Origin: Kutzneria viridogrisea
GTDB lineage: Bacteria; Actinomycetota; Actinomycetes; Mycobacteriales; Pseudonocardiaceae
Reading direction: 5' to 3'
DNA length: 64,000 nucleotides
Assembly (NCBI GenBank): GCA_014138725.1
Contig: JACJID010000003.1
Location: 496,001-560,000 of the forward strand
In this document: in pieces, positions 35,706-44,817 of the stretch
How the letters are laid out: each line of letters begins with the position of its first letter
How positions within the stretch are numbered: the stretch's first letter is position 1
Translations under genes and position numbers: made by a program
Notes under the pieces: generated by a model
The model's database searches: none
Told to the model about the DNA's origin: nothing
Seen by the model: only the letters and a program-made list of their open reading frames with translations

Positions 35706-37301
35706 TCACAGGCCGATGACCGGCGGCACCACCTTCTCGTCGGTGCCGAAGATCTCGTCCGGGTCGGCCTCCACCAGCCAGGACGGCCGCTGGTGCTCCC
35801 CGTCCTCGCCCTTCTTGCCGCCCTTGCCGCCCTGTCCGGCCATGCCACCGGCGCCCGGCTGCCCCGCCGCGCCCCGGGCACCGCCCAGGCCACCGCGACC
35901 CGCGGCCTCCTCGGCCGCCATCGCACCCGCGCTCGCGCCCGCACCGGCACCCCTGGATCCGGCACCGCCAGCGCCCGCGCCAGCCGCGCCCGAACCCGCG
36001 CCCGCGCCCGCGCCGAAACCACCTCGGCCGCCCGGACCACCGGCCCCGGGTCCACCGGTACCTGAGCCAGGGCCGAAGCCCCGGCCACCGCCCGGGCCAT
36101 TGCCGCCACCCGGACCCGAGCCGCCGGGGCCACCCGGCGGCAGGCCGTAGCCCGGGCCGCCAGGGCCAGGCATGCCGGGACCAGGCCCGCCGTAGGTCGG
36201 CGGGTCACCCCAGCCCGGCGGGTAGCCGCCAGGCGGCATGATCCCACCCGGCGGGTAGCCGGTCCCCGGTGGCGTGCTGCCACCCGTGCCCTGCGTGCCG
36301 GTACTGCCACTGCCACCGCCCCCCGGCAGCTGCCCCGGCGGGGTCCAGCCGCCACCACCCGGTCCGACGCCACCGGTACCACCCGTGCCGCCACCACCCG
36401 GCCGGTAGCCGCCACCGCCACCACCCGGTCCGACGCCGCCCGGGTTGAAGCCACCCGTGCCGCCCCCGGTGTAGCCCGGTGTGCCGCCACCCGGCTGGGG
36501 AGTCTCGCCGCCACCCGGGTTCGCCACCTGCGGCGGCGGCGCGAACGCCGGCGCGCTCTGCGCCGTCGTCGACAGGGTCTGGTCGTAGGTCTGGACCGCC
36601 TGCGCCGCCTTCTGGTGGTCCGCCTTCTCCTGTGCCGCCTGCTGGCGGAAGCCGTCCGCCAGCTTCGCGTACTGCACCGGGTCCGTCTGCGCCGCCTGCA
36701 ACTGCTGCGCGGCCGTCGCCGGGTCGTACGGGTTGGCCGGCGGCTTCGGCACGTTCGCCTTCACCGAGTCCAGCGCGCTCGACTGCTGGTGGGTGAGCAT
36801 GCCCGCCAACTGCGAGGCCTTGCCCGCCTCACCCGACTTGTTCGCCACCTGGGCTATCGCCTGCCTGGCCGACTCCGCGCTGGCGCCCGTCCAGCTCGAC
36901 TCCGAGTTCGCGATCGCCCCCGCGATCCGGTCCCCGAACTTCGCCAGGCTGTTGCCGATGCCCACCCAGGTGTCCCCGGCACTCGCCACATCGCCCGAGT
37001 TGACCCCGTTGTTCACCTGGTCGTACAGCGCCTGGTGCGGGATGCCCTCGTAGTGGATGGCCGGATTGCCCGGGGCGGAGCGCTTCATCACGCCGTTGTT
37101 GAGCTGCTGCTCCTGCTGGTCGACCTTCTCCCCCGAGTGCAGCATCCCCAGCAGCGGGCCGAACAGCGGGCCGTACTTCGCCTCGCCCTCCTGGATCGCC
37201 TGCTGGCGCAACTGCTCGATCGTCGGCACATCGTTGTACTGCTTGATGTGGTACCGATCTCTGGCCGAATCCGTGCTGGGTACCTGACCATTGCTGACCA
37301 T
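35706..37301 (-). CDS. PPE-like ESX-associated protein with Gly/Pro-rich region
   Basis: The protein has 531 residues from ATG 37301. The N-terminal 200 residues are helical with a WTGASAESARQAI segment (WxG-like turn around residue 138), as in actinobacterial PPE-like ESX proteins. About 255-470 is a long low-complexity Gly/Pro region with many GPGGG-like units. The final 26 residues (PSWLVEADPDEIFG then VVPPVIGL) form a conserved-looking tail. It is probably exported or surface-attached through a type VII system. Its neighbours are a DUF3558 lipoprotein, a helical protein and EspG. Confidence 0.8.
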   Translation of the reverse strand: MVSNGQVPSTDSARDRYHIKQYNDVPTIEQLRQQAIQEGEAKYGPLFGPLLGMLHSGEKVDQQEQQLNNGVMKRSAPGNPAIHYEGIPHQALYDQVNNGVNSGDVASAGDTWVGIGNSLAKFGDRIAGAIANSESSWTGASAESARQAIAQVANKSGEAGKASQLAGMLTHQQSSALDSVKANVPKPPANPYDPATAAQQLQAAQTDPVQYAKLADGFRQQAAQEKADHQKAAQAVQTYDQTLSTTAQSAPAFAPPPQVANPGGGETPQPGGGTPGYTGGGTGGFNPGGVGPGGGGGGYRPGGGGTGGTGGVGPGGGGWTPPGQLPGGGGSGSTGTQGTGGSTPPGTGYPPGGIMPPGGYPPGWGDPPTYGGPGPGMPGPGGPGYGLPPGGPGGSGPGGGNGPGGGRGFGPGSGTGGPGAGGPGGRGGFGAGAGAGSGAAGAGAGGAGSRGAGAGASAGAMAAEEAAGRGGLGGARGAAGQPGAGGMAGQGGKGGKKGEDGEHQRPSWLVEADPDEIFGTDEKVVPPVIGL

Positions 37302-37314
37302 GACGCCGTCTCCC

Positions 37315-37866
37315 CTACGACTTCGGCAACTTCGGCTCGACCAACTTCGCCGCCTTCTCCGCAAGCGCGCACGCGTTGTCCTGGTTGCCACGAGAATCAA
37401 TGACAGCCACGTCAACTCGCGACTTTGCGGCTACACCGATTGCGACCAGGCAGCCGCCAGTGTCACCGCGCATTTCTCGTGCCGACCGAGAACCGACTTG
37501 AATATCGGACACAGTTCCAGTCACGACGAGATCAGCGACACCCTTTTTCTCCAGAATCGCAGGAGAAACGATGAAGTCGGTCGACGTGAAATCACACCCT
37601 CGCACACCTGCCAGATTGGTGCCATTAGCACTGGAAATCTGCCCCAGTTGTTGCTGCTCACTAGGCGACAGCAACTTGCACGGGTCAAGTGTGGCCAAGG
37701 ACGCCGGGCCTGAACCGGTGGCAGAGGTCGAGGTGGGCGCGTTACTCGCAGACGATCCACCCCCAGCCGCTGTCGTCGGCCCCGGCTGCCCGGGGACCTG
37801 TCCGCCACAGGCCACGACCCCGAATGCAACCGCTGCCGCAGCACCGGCGATCAGTACGCGCCGCAC
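37315..37866 (-). CDS. DUF3558-family lipoprotein
   Basis: From GTG 37866 the protein has 183 residues with a lipobox VVAC near residue 18. A Ser/Thr/Gly-rich linker follows, then the DUF3558 domain (about 55-183) with DPCKLLS and two further Cys that could form a disulphide. A longer in-frame start at 37893 adds nine residues but lacks a better ribosome-binding site. DUF3558 lipoproteins recur beside ESX accessory genes in Pseudonocardiales. No biochemical role is known. Confidence 0.82.
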   Translation of the reverse strand: MRRVLIAGAAAAVAFGVVACGGQVPGQPGPTTAAGGGSSASNAPTSTSATGSGPASLATLDPCKLLSPSEQQQLGQISSANGTNLAGVRGCDFTSTDFIVSPAILEKKGVADLVVTGTVSDIQVGSRSAREMRGDTGGCLVAIGVAAKSRVDVAVIDSRGNQDNACALAEKAAKLVEPKLPKS

Positions 37867-37895
37867 ACCCACACCTTTCGTTTGGAAGACCACTG

Positions 37896-38276
37896 TCAGG
37901 CCTGATTCTTGTTGACCAGCGTCGCGGCTGACTGGTCGCTGCCACGCTGCAGGGAAACAGACTTCTTAATCGTGTCTTCGATCTCGTTGAGATCGCTCTG
38001 CAACTTCCTCAGGAACGGTGCCAGTCCCTGAACCTGGTCGCCCGCGACCGATGCGAGGAACGGCTTGTACACACTAGCCCCTGGCGTCTGCCCGAGTGGG
38101 AGTTGCTGCTCGAGATGCTGAGCGTCGCTTAGGTGTTTCATCACCTCGGCCTTCATTGCGGCCACCGCCTTGAGGAGGGGGTCGGCGCCCTCCTCGGTGA
38201 TCGAGAAGCCGCCGCTGGCCGAGGCAGCCTTGAGCTGCGAGACCGCGCCGCTGATGCCGTCGATGGCCGCGTACAC
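37896..38276 (-). CDS. Small helical ESX-associated protein
   Basis: This 126-residue protein is predicted to be mainly helical with a central turn. A GTG start is preceded by GGGGAG. It lacks a clear WxG motif, but its size, position between EspG and the DUF3558/PPE-like genes and helical-hairpin look fit an ESX substrate or chaperone partner. Not recognised by a specific family motif. Confidence 0.7.
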   Translation of the reverse strand: MYAAIDGISGAVSQLKAASASGGFSITEEGADPLLKAVAAMKAEVMKHLSDAQHLEQQLPLGQTPGASVYKPFLASVAGDQVQGLAPFLRKLQSDLNEIEDTIKKSVSLQRGSDQSAATLVNKNQA

Positions 38277-38385
38277 CGTGAATCACTCCCCACCCTGAGC
38301 ATGCCAGACCCCACGTACACCGTAGCCGGGCACGGGGACATCTGTGCGTTGAGACGTTGAGACCGAGGTCATCGGTTCCACCCGG

Positions 38386-39156
38386 TCAGGAGAACCTGGC
38401 GAGCAACCGGTGCAGCTGGTGATCGAGCTTGGCCTGGTCGCCCGGGGTGTAGGTGACGTGCAGCCTGCCGTCGGCGCCGCGGTCGCTGATGACGAGGTAC
38501 CGGCCGGCGTCGGTGTCGAGCCAGCTGACGGACTCGCTGGGGCCGAGTTGCCCGTGCCGACCGTCCTCGGCGACGACGAACGCACCGCTGCCGAGCCGGG
38601 GCATCGCGAGGATGCGCTGGGCGGCCTCCAGGTCACGGCCCGCCTGGTCGGAGGGGCCGCCGGTGGAGTGCAGGTAGCTGGCTGAGGCGAAGTCCTCGTC
38701 GACGCGACGCGGGGCGGGGGCCGCGGACTCGGTGACGGTGACGGAGGCGCCGTGCGCGGGGGCGAGCGGGGGCAGCAGGCCGACCAGCGCGCGGACGGCG
38801 CCGTCCTCGGCGAGCACGTCGAACCGGATGCCACCAGAGGTCTGCACGCCGACGACGACCCGGTCCTGCGCGAACACGGCGAGCGCGATCAGCTGGCGCT
38901 CCCCCGCGCTGCCGAGCATGGACACCGACAGCCTGCCGGTGCCGAACAGCCGCAGCGTGTCCTCCAGTTCGGGCGCGAACCGGGAGCCGTGCACGAGTCC
39001 GCGCGCGGACAGGCTGGCGTTGACGCTGGCGTACAACCCGGGGCGGTCGACACCGCCGCCGAAGTACGGGAAGGCGAACGGGAACCTGCGCAGGTCGACA
39101 CCGAGCGCCTCACCGGCGGCGTCGAGTTCTGGGAATGTGCACTCCAGTACGGCCAC
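38386..39156 (-). CDS. EspG-like ESX secretion chaperone
   Basis: From GTG 39156 the protein has 256 residues. The fold-like pattern of EspG is visible: N-terminal strand-rich part with LDAAGEALGVDLRRFPF, central LGSAGERQLIALAVF, and C-terminal VSWLDTDAGRYLVISD. EspG proteins bind PE/PPE-type substrates in the cytosol before type VII secretion. The PPE-like gene 1.1 kb downstream on the same strand is the probable client. A longer start to 39189 adds Cys/Val residues without homology-like character. No ESX core gene is in the window. Confidence 0.82.
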   Translation of the reverse strand: MAVLECTFPELDAAGEALGVDLRRFPFAFPYFGGGVDRPGLYASVNASLSARGLVHGSRFAPELEDTLRLFGTGRLSVSMLGSAGERQLIALAVFAQDRVVVGVQTSGGIRFDVLAEDGAVRALVGLLPPLAPAHGASVTVTESAAPAPRRVDEDFASASYLHSTGGPSDQAGRDLEAAQRILAMPRLGSGAFVVAEDGRHGQLGPSESVSWLDTDAGRYLVISDRGADGRLHVTYTPGDQAKLDHQLHRLLARFS

Positions 39157-39205
39157 TGCACAATGCTGGCACACACACAGCGTCACCAACGAGCGATTCG
39201 CGGAT

Positions 39206-39781
39206 CTACCCCAGGGCGAAGATCACGCCCGCTGTGGCACCGGCTCCCAACAGGGCGCCGACAACCGCCTGCGCGACGGTGTGCTCGCGCAGTGCCACCC
39301 GGGAGAAGCCGACGACCACCACGAACAGGTAGCCCAGCGCCCACCACGGCCCGAGCAGGGCGGCGAAGGCGGTGACGGCGCCACCGGTGACGGCGGTGTG
39401 CACGCTGACCTTCCAGACCAGGGTGACCAGGAACAGCGGCAGCAGCACGGCGAGCATCGCCAGCAGGGCGCCGACGAGCACGGGCGGCGCGCCGAGTTGG
39501 GCGAGCAGCACCCCGCAGCCGCCGACGGAGGCCATCACCACCGGGATGACCACGATGCGGGCCTCACGGCGGCGCACGTGCGGGTCGTCCCACCGGCCGA
39601 GCACCATGCCCAGGCGGATCACCACCGCGGGCACGATCCCGGTGAACAGCACGGCGAGCAGCGCCCACCCCAGTCCCGGCCAGCCGCCCGCCCGCCAGCC
39701 GATCAGCACCAGTCCGGCCACGACCACGTTCTTGGGGTCCAGCACGTCGCTGACCACCCGGGCCACCCTCAGCGAGGCCAT
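39206..39781 (-). CDS. PAP2-like integral membrane protein
   Basis: The protein has 191 residues from ATG 39781 with about five membrane segments. The last third has H-T-A-V-T-G and [16 protein letters not shown], matching the second and third catalytic blocks of PAP2 proteins, while the first KxxxxxxRP block is not evident. It may be a divergent phosphatase or an inactive relative. It stands divergent to the M28 aminopeptidase gene. Confidence 0.72.
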   Translation of the reverse strand: MASLRVARVVSDVLDPKNVVVAGLVLIGWRAGGWPGLGWALLAVLFTGIVPAVVIRLGMVLGRWDDPHVRRREARIVVIPVVMASVGGCGVLLAQLGAPPVLVGALLAMLAVLLPLFLVTLVWKVSVHTAVTGGAVTAFAALLGPWWALGYLFVVVVGFSRVALREHTVAQAVVGALLGAGATAGVIFALG

Positions 39782-39892
39782 GCTCGGCTCCTCGACTTGA
39801 TCAACTCCGAGTGGGGATCGTAGGAATGCGCCGGTGGCAGCAGCACGGAACACGCCGACGGCTCACCCCATTGATCCGATTATTCCGAAGTC

Positions 39893-39921
39893 TTGACGCT
39901 CTGCGCACCTGCTCGTTAACT
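39893..39921 (+). promoter_or_regulatory. Candidate promoter of the aminopeptidase gene
   Basis: TTGACG (39893-39898) and TTAACT (39916-39921) are separated by 17 bases, a normal sigma-70-like spacing. They lie about 60 bases before the GTG start, leaving room for a short leader with an AAGGAG ribosome-binding site at 39971-39976. Confidence 0.55.
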
Positions 39922-39981
39922 CAGTGCAACCGCCCGCCCCCGCACAGCACACCGGGCGGTCCCTGCGAACAAGGAGCAACC

Positions 39982-40923
39982 GTGAAACGACAGGCAACCC
40001 GCCTGGGAGTGACCCTGCTGGCGGCGACAGCGCTGGCGTTGGGCGCACCATGGGCCAGCGCGGCGCCACAAGCGCCCGCGACGACCGCCGCCGCGCCGGA
40101 CATCGACGTGGCCAAGGTCAAGGGGCATCTCGACCAGTTGCAGAGCATCGCCACGGCCAACGGCGGCAACCGGGCCACCGGCAGCCAGGGCCACGCCAAG
40201 TCGGCGGCCTACGTCAAGCAGCAGTTGCAGGCGGCCGGGTTCACCGTGACCAGCCAGTCCTGCACCAGCTGCACCGGCCAGGCCCCGAACGTCATCGCGG
40301 ACTGGCCCGGTGGGGACGCCAACCAGGTGGTCATGTTCGGCGCGCACCTGGACGGGGTGTCGGCCGGTCCCGGCATCAACGACGACGGCTCGGGCTCCTC
40401 GGCGCTGCTGGAGGTGGCACTGACCCTGGGCAGGACCAAGCCGGTGCTGGCCAAGCACGTGCGGTTCGCCTGGTGGGCCGGTGAGGAGCAGGGCCTGGTC
40501 GGGTCCCGGTTCTACGTCAACGGGCTGTCCTCGGCCGAGCGCGCCAAGATCAAGGTGTACTCCACCTTCGACATGATCGCCTCGCCGAACGCGGGCTACT
40601 TCGTCAACGGCACCAACGACTCGGCCACGGCTCTGCGCAACTACTTCGCCTCGATCAACGTGGCGGTGGAGACCACCAACGAGTGTTGCAGCGATGACGG
40701 CTCGTTCCGCAACGCGGGCATCCCCGTGGTGCTGGCCTCGACCGGGGCCAGCGCGCGCAAGACCTCGGCGCAGGCCGCCAAGTGGGGCGGCACCGCGGGC
40801 GCCGCGTACGACTCCTGCTACCACCGCGCCTGCGACAGGTTCCCGAGCAACATCAACGATGTAGCGCTGGACCGATTCAGTGACGCCATAGCCTCCGCCG
40901 TGTGGAAGCTCGGAGTTGGCTGA
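39982..40923 (+). CDS. Secreted M28 zinc aminopeptidase (Streptomyces griseus type)
   Basis: This 313-residue protein from GTG 39982 has a Sec signal peptide (about 1-28). The M28 dizinc site is visible: AHLDG (His and Asp), INDDGSG (bridging Asp), WAGEEQG (catalytic Glu followed by ligand Glu), DMIA (Asp ligand) and CYHRACD (last His). The length matches single-domain enzymes of the SGAP type. It releases N-terminal amino acids from peptides outside the cell. An AAGGAG site precedes the start. Confidence 0.93.
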   Translation: MKRQATRLGVTLLAATALALGAPWASAAPQAPATTAAAPDIDVAKVKGHLDQLQSIATANGGNRATGSQGHAKSAAYVKQQLQAAGFTVTSQSCTSCTGQAPNVIADWPGGDANQVVMFGAHLDGVSAGPGINDDGSGSSALLEVALTLGRTKPVLAKHVRFAWWAGEEQGLVGSRFYVNGLSSAERAKIKVYSTFDMIASPNAGYFVNGTNDSATALRNYFASINVAVETTNECCSDDGSFRNAGIPVVLASTGASARKTSAQAAKWGGTAGAAYDSCYHRACDRFPSNINDVALDRFSDAIASAVWKLGVG

Positions 40924-41071
40924 GCCGCTGGTCAACGGCGCCGCGCGCGAGTTGTGCACAGGCCCCGAGTTGTCCACAGCCCGAGCCCGTTCAAGATCAA
41001 CTAGGCGCTTCGGGCGGTAGACTGGTTTCGGGGTCGCCCCCCTGGGAGTGGCGGGGGATGGGTACAGGGCG

Positions 41072-42148
41072 TTAGGCGTCGAAGTCCACTGTGAGAGTGT
41101 CGCCGACCGGGAAGGTCTGACAGGTCAGAACGAACCCGGCGGCGACCTCCGCGGGCTCCAGGGCGAAGTTGCGGCGCATGTCGGCCTGGCCGCCGACGAC
41201 CTTGGCGCGGCAGGTGCCGCACACCCCGCCCTTGCAGGCGAAGGGCAGGTCGGGGCGCACGCGCTGGGCGCCTTCGAGCAGGGTGGTGTCGGCGGCGATG
41301 GGCACCTCGGTGGTGCGGCCGTCGAGCACCACGGTCACGGCGGTGCTGGGGCCGGTGACGCCGGGCTCCTCGTGCCGCACGGGCTCGGGCGGCAGGTCGT
41401 CGACGAAGAACAACTCCTGGTGCACGCGCTCAACGGGCACACCGAGTTCGGCGAGCACCTCCTGCGCGTCGGTGACCATGCCGAACGGGCCGCACAGCCA
41501 CCAGTGGTCCACGCCCGGCACGTCGATCAGCAGCGGCAGCAGGGCGCGCAGCTTCTCGGCGTCGAGGCGGCCGGTGAACAGCTCGGCCTCGCGGGGTTCC
41601 CGGGACAGCACGTGCACCAGTTCGAGCTCGGCCCGGTGGGCGTCCTTCAGGTCGGCGAGTTCGTCGGCGAACATCACGGTGTCGGTGCGGCGGTTGCCGT
41701 ACAGCACGGTGACGGTCGACCGCGAACTGTCCAAAAGGGACGACGCGATGGACAGCATCGGGGTGATGCCGGAACCTGCGGCGATCAGCACGTGGCGGGC
41801 GTCCTGGGTCAGGTCGGGGCTGAACGAGCCGGTGGGCGGCAGGACCTCGACCTGGTCACCGGGGCGGACCTCGCGCACGAGCCACTGGGAGAACAGGCCG
41901 CCGGGGACCTCGCGCACGCCGATGCGCGGACGTGCGCCGACAGGGGCGCAGATCGAGTAGGAGCGGCGCTCGTCACGGCCGTCCACGACCCGGCGCAGGG
42001 TCAGCGACTGGCCGGGGCGGAAGGCGAACTCCTCGGCCAGCTCCGGCGGCACCTCGAAGCTGACGGCGACCGCGTCCTCGCACAGACGCTCCACTTCGGA
42101 CACGCGCAGCAGGTGGAACTCCGTGCGGCGCTTCACCGTGGCGGTCAC
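41072..42148 (-). CDS. paaE: Phenylacetyl-CoA epoxidase reductase subunit
   Basis: The protein has 358 residues. The N-terminal ferredoxin-NADP reductase part has FAD motif RRSYSIC and the NAD-binding GSGITPMLSI. A C-terminal plant-type 2Fe-2S domain has CKGGVCGTC and a final Cys in LTCQTF. It passes electrons from NADPH to the PaaAC oxygenase. It is the last gene of paaABCDE and follows paaD without a gap (GTG start directly after the stop codon). Confidence 0.95.
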   Translation of the reverse strand: MTATVKRRTEFHLLRVSEVERLCEDAVAVSFEVPPELAEEFAFRPGQSLTLRRVVDGRDERRSYSICAPVGARPRIGVREVPGGLFSQWLVREVRPGDQVEVLPPTGSFSPDLTQDARHVLIAAGSGITPMLSIASSLLDSSRSTVTVLYGNRRTDTVMFADELADLKDAHRAELELVHVLSREPREAELFTGRLDAEKLRALLPLLIDVPGVDHWWLCGPFGMVTDAQEVLAELGVPVERVHQELFFVDDLPPEPVRHEEPGVTGPSTAVTVVLDGRTTEVPIAADTTLLEGAQRVRPDLPFACKGGVCGTCRAKVVGGQADMRRNFALEPAEVAAGFVLTCQTFPVGDTLTVDFDA

Positions 42149-42649
42149 TCAGATCTCCTTGACGTGTTCGAACGGCTCGGCGCAGGACCGGCAGCGGCGT
42201 AGCGCCTTGCAGGCCGTGGCGCTGAACTCGGACTGCAGCACGGTGTCCGGGGAGCCGCAGAGCGGGCAGCGCACCAGTTGGGCGGGCGGCACCAGGGTCA
42301 GCGGCACGGGGCCGCTGGCACGACGGGGCGCGGGGCCAGGTGGGGCGATACCGGCCTCGGCGAGCTTGCGGCGGCCCGAGGGGGTGATCCAGTCGGTGGA
42401 CCAGGCGGGGGTCAGCACCACGCGGATCTCCACCTCGGAGTAGCCCGCTTCGCGCAGGCGGGCGTCCAGGTCGTCGCGCATGGTGTCCATGGCGGGGCAC
42501 CCGGTGTAGGTGGGGGTGATGGACACGACCACACGACCGCCCTGGCCGACCTCGACCTCCCGCAGCACACCGAGTTCGGCCAGGGTGAGCATGGGCAGTT
42601 CGGGGTCGGTGACCGTCTCCGCGACCTCGCGCGCCCCGCTGATCACCAC
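42149..42649 (-). CDS. paaD: Phenylacetyl-CoA epoxidase maturation protein
   Basis: The protein has 166 residues with the MIP18/DUF59 fold (VTDPELPMLTLAELGV, YTGCPAM) and a C-terminal zinc-ribbon-like CPLCG...CRSCAEPF. PaaD assists assembly of the PaaE iron-sulphur/PaaAC centre. The GTG start overlaps the end of paaC by seven bases, as is usual for this operon. Confidence 0.95.
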   Translation of the reverse strand: MVISGAREVAETVTDPELPMLTLAELGVLREVEVGQGGRVVVSITPTYTGCPAMDTMRDDLDARLREAGYSEVEIRVVLTPAWSTDWITPSGRRKLAEAGIAPPGPAPRRASGPVPLTLVPPAQLVRCPLCGSPDTVLQSEFSATACKALRRCRSCAEPFEHVKEI

Positions 42650-43506
42650 GTCGCGTCCGGGTGTGCGCGGGCCACGCTCTGCAACTCGGCGAGCAGGTAG
42701 CCCATCTCCTCGGTGTGCACGCCGTCGCGACCGGACCGGCCCAGCACGGTTGCCAGGGCTGGGGTTTCGGGCAGTTGCAGGGTGGCGGCGGTCAGCACCT
42801 GGGCGAGGACGGCGTCGAACTCGGCACGCAGCTCGGCGGGGTCCACGCCGATCCGGGACTCGACCGGGTGCCCGGTGAACAGCTCGCCGACGTAGGGCCA
42901 GACCGCGGTCAGACCGTTCTGCATGCGTTGGTGCGACAGTTCGGTGCCGTCCCCGAGCCGCACGACCCAGCGCGCGGCGTAGTCGCGGTGGTAGGCCACC
43001 TCCTTGACGCCCTTGGCGGCGATAGCGGCCAGCACCGGGTCAACGGAGTCGACCAGCCGCTGCAACAGGGCAAGGCGCCAGGTGGCGAAGACCAGCAACC
43101 GGGCCATGGAGAACGCGAAGTCGGCGTTGCCCACCTCGACCAGGCGCACGTTGCGGAACGCCTGTTCGGTGCGCAGGAAGGCGAACTCGTCCTCGCCGCG
43201 GTCGGTGCCGTCGGCCTTGCCCGCGCGGGCGAGCAGCAACCTGGCCTGCCCCAACAGGTCCAGGCCGATGTTGGCGATGGCGACCTCGTCCTCCAGCTCG
43301 GGAGCACGGGTGCACCATTCCTGCAACCGGTGCGACATGATCAGCGCGTCGTCCCCGAGCATCAGGCAGTATGCGGCCAGCTCTGCACCGTCCACACCGG
43401 ACGGAACCGTGGTGTCCACTCCGGACAGTGGGTCGGCGAACCCGGTGCCGAAGGCCCAGCGCGCGTCGCCCTCTTCGGTCAGCGCCTCGTACGCGTTGTC
43501 GAACAC
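42643..43506 (-). CDS. paaC: Phenylacetyl-CoA epoxidase structural subunit
   Basis: The protein has 287 residues and is helical, of the ferritin-like PaaA/PaaC family, with DDALIMSHRLQEWCTRAPELEDEVA near residue 55. PaaC is the non-catalytic partner that forms the core heterodimer with PaaA. GTG start, seven bases after paaB. Length is normal. Confidence 0.95.
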   Translation of the reverse strand: MFDNAYEALTEEGDARWAFGTGFADPLSGVDTTVPSGVDGAELAAYCLMLGDDALIMSHRLQEWCTRAPELEDEVAIANIGLDLLGQARLLLARAGKADGTDRGEDEFAFLRTEQAFRNVRLVEVGNADFAFSMARLLVFATWRLALLQRLVDSVDPVLAAIAAKGVKEVAYHRDYAARWVVRLGDGTELSHQRMQNGLTAVWPYVGELFTGHPVESRIGVDPAELRAEFDAVLAQVLTAATLQLPETPALATVLGRSGRDGVHTEEMGYLLAELQSVARAHPDATW

Positions 43507-43513
43507 GCTGTCC

Positions 43514-43804
43514 TCACATGTGGGGTACGTCGTCGGGGATGTCGTAGAACGTGGGGTGCCGGTACACCTTGTCCCCGCTGGGCGCGAAGAACGGGTCCTT
43601 CTCGTCCGGGCTGGAGGCGGTGATGTCGGCGGCCTTGACCACCCAGATGCTCACGCCCTCGTTGCGCCGCGTGTAGAGGTCGCGCGCGTGCCGCACCGCC
43701 ATCTCCTCGTCGGCGGCGTGCAGCGAGCCCACGTGCACGTGGTTGAGGCCGCGCTTGCCGCGCACGAACACCTCGTACAGCGGCCAGTTGCTGCGTGCGG
43801 TCAT
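43514..43804 (-). CDS. paaB: Phenylacetyl-CoA epoxidase small subunit
   Basis: The protein has 96 residues, typical for PaaB. The N-terminal [24 protein letters not shown] and the C-terminal tail ending PDDVPHM are conserved features. Its ATG overlaps the paaA stop by four bases. It bridges PaaAC dimers in the epoxidase. Confidence 0.95.
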   Translation of the reverse strand: MTARSNWPLYEVFVRGKRGLNHVHVGSLHAADEEMAVRHARDLYTRRNEGVSIWVVKAADITASSPDEKDPFFAPSGDKVYRHPTFYDIPDDVPHM

Positions 43805-44745
43805 GCTGCTGCTTCCCTCCGGGCGTGTTTGGCCGCGTGCGCCGCGGCGGCGTCGCGCACCCAGGCGCCGTCCTCGTGCGCCTTGCGGCGGTGCGCGACG
43901 CGCTGGGCGTTGCACGGGCCGTTGCCCGAGATGACCCGCTTCAGCTCGGACCAGTCGATCGCGCCGAAGTCGTAGTGACCGCGCTCGGCGTTCCACCTGA
44001 GGTCCGGGTCGGGGAAGCTCACCCCGAGCTTCTCCGCCTGCGGCACGCTCATGTCCACGAAGCGCTGGCGCAGTTCGTCGTTGGTGTGCCGCTTGATCTT
44101 CCATGCCATGGACTGCGCGGTGTTGGGCGAGTCGCCGTCGGGCGGGCCGAACATCATCAGCGAGGGCCACCACCAGCGGTTGACCGACTCCTGCACCATC
44201 TCGCGCTGCGCGTCGGAGCCGGACATCATGGTCATCAGCAGCTCGTAGCCCTGCCGCTGGTGGAAGGACTCCTCCTTGCACACGCGGATCATCGCCCGCG
44301 CGTAGGGCCCGTAGGAGCTGCGGCACAGCGGGACCTGGTTGCAGATCGCCGCCCCGTCCACGAGCCAGCCGATCACGCCCACGTCGGCGAAGCTCAGCGT
44401 GGGGTAGTTGAAGATCGAGGAGTACTTCTGGCGGCCGGTGACCAGCATCTCGGTCAGCTCGGCGCGGTCGGCGCCCAGTGTCTCCGCGGCCGAGTACAGG
44501 TAGAGCCCGTGCCCGGCCTCGTCCTGCACCTTGGCGAGCAGGATCGCCTTGCGCCGCAAGGAGGGCGCGCGGGTGATCCAGTTGTCCTCGGGCTGCATGC
44601 CGATGATCTCGGAGTGCGCGTGCTGCGCGATCTGCCGGACCATCGTCCTGCGGTAGCCCTCGGGCACCCAGTCGCGGGGCTCCACCCGCTGGTCGGCCGC
44701 GATGGTGGCCTCGAAGTGGGCGAGCAGGGCCGGATCCTCGGACAC
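43801..44745 (-). CDS. paaA: Phenylacetyl-CoA epoxidase catalytic subunit
   Basis: The protein has 314 residues. It is a ferritin-like diiron oxygenase with ligand helices visible as DEAGHG (first ExxH-type) and [10 protein letters not shown] (second), with further acidic residues before them. It epoxidises the ring of phenylacetyl-CoA. It is the first gene of paaABCDE. The GTG start has a GGAGAGAGG site, and a PaaR-like operator lies 13 bases further upstream. The C terminus is Ala-rich. Confidence 0.96.
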   Translation of the reverse strand: MSEDPALLAHFEATIAADQRVEPRDWVPEGYRRTMVRQIAQHAHSEIIGMQPEDNWITRAPSLRRKAILLAKVQDEAGHGLYLYSAAETLGADRAELTEMLVTGRQKYSSIFNYPTLSFADVGVIGWLVDGAAICNQVPLCRSSYGPYARAMIRVCKEESFHQRQGYELLMTMMSGSDAQREMVQESVNRWWWPSLMMFGPPDGDSPNTAQSMAWKIKRHTNDELRQRFVDMSVPQAEKLGVSFPDPDLRWNAERGHYDFGAIDWSELKRVISGNGPCNAQRVAHRRKAHEDGAWVRDAAAAHAAKHARREAAA

Positions 44746-44757
44746 GACCTCTCTCCT

Positions 44758-44779
44758 TTCAACCGACCATTCGGTCAGT
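44758..44779. promoter_or_regulatory. PaaR-like operator upstream of paaABCDE
   Basis: The dyad core ACCGACCATTCGGT at 44762-44775, with CAGT on the right side, fits the published actinobacterial PaaR pattern (ACCG, six bases, CGGT within a 22-base site). It lies between paaZ and paaA, just before the paaA ribosome-binding site. Confidence 0.75.
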
Positions 44780-44817
44780 AATGAGTCTCGCTGACTGGGC
44801 GCCCGAGCGCAAGTGCA

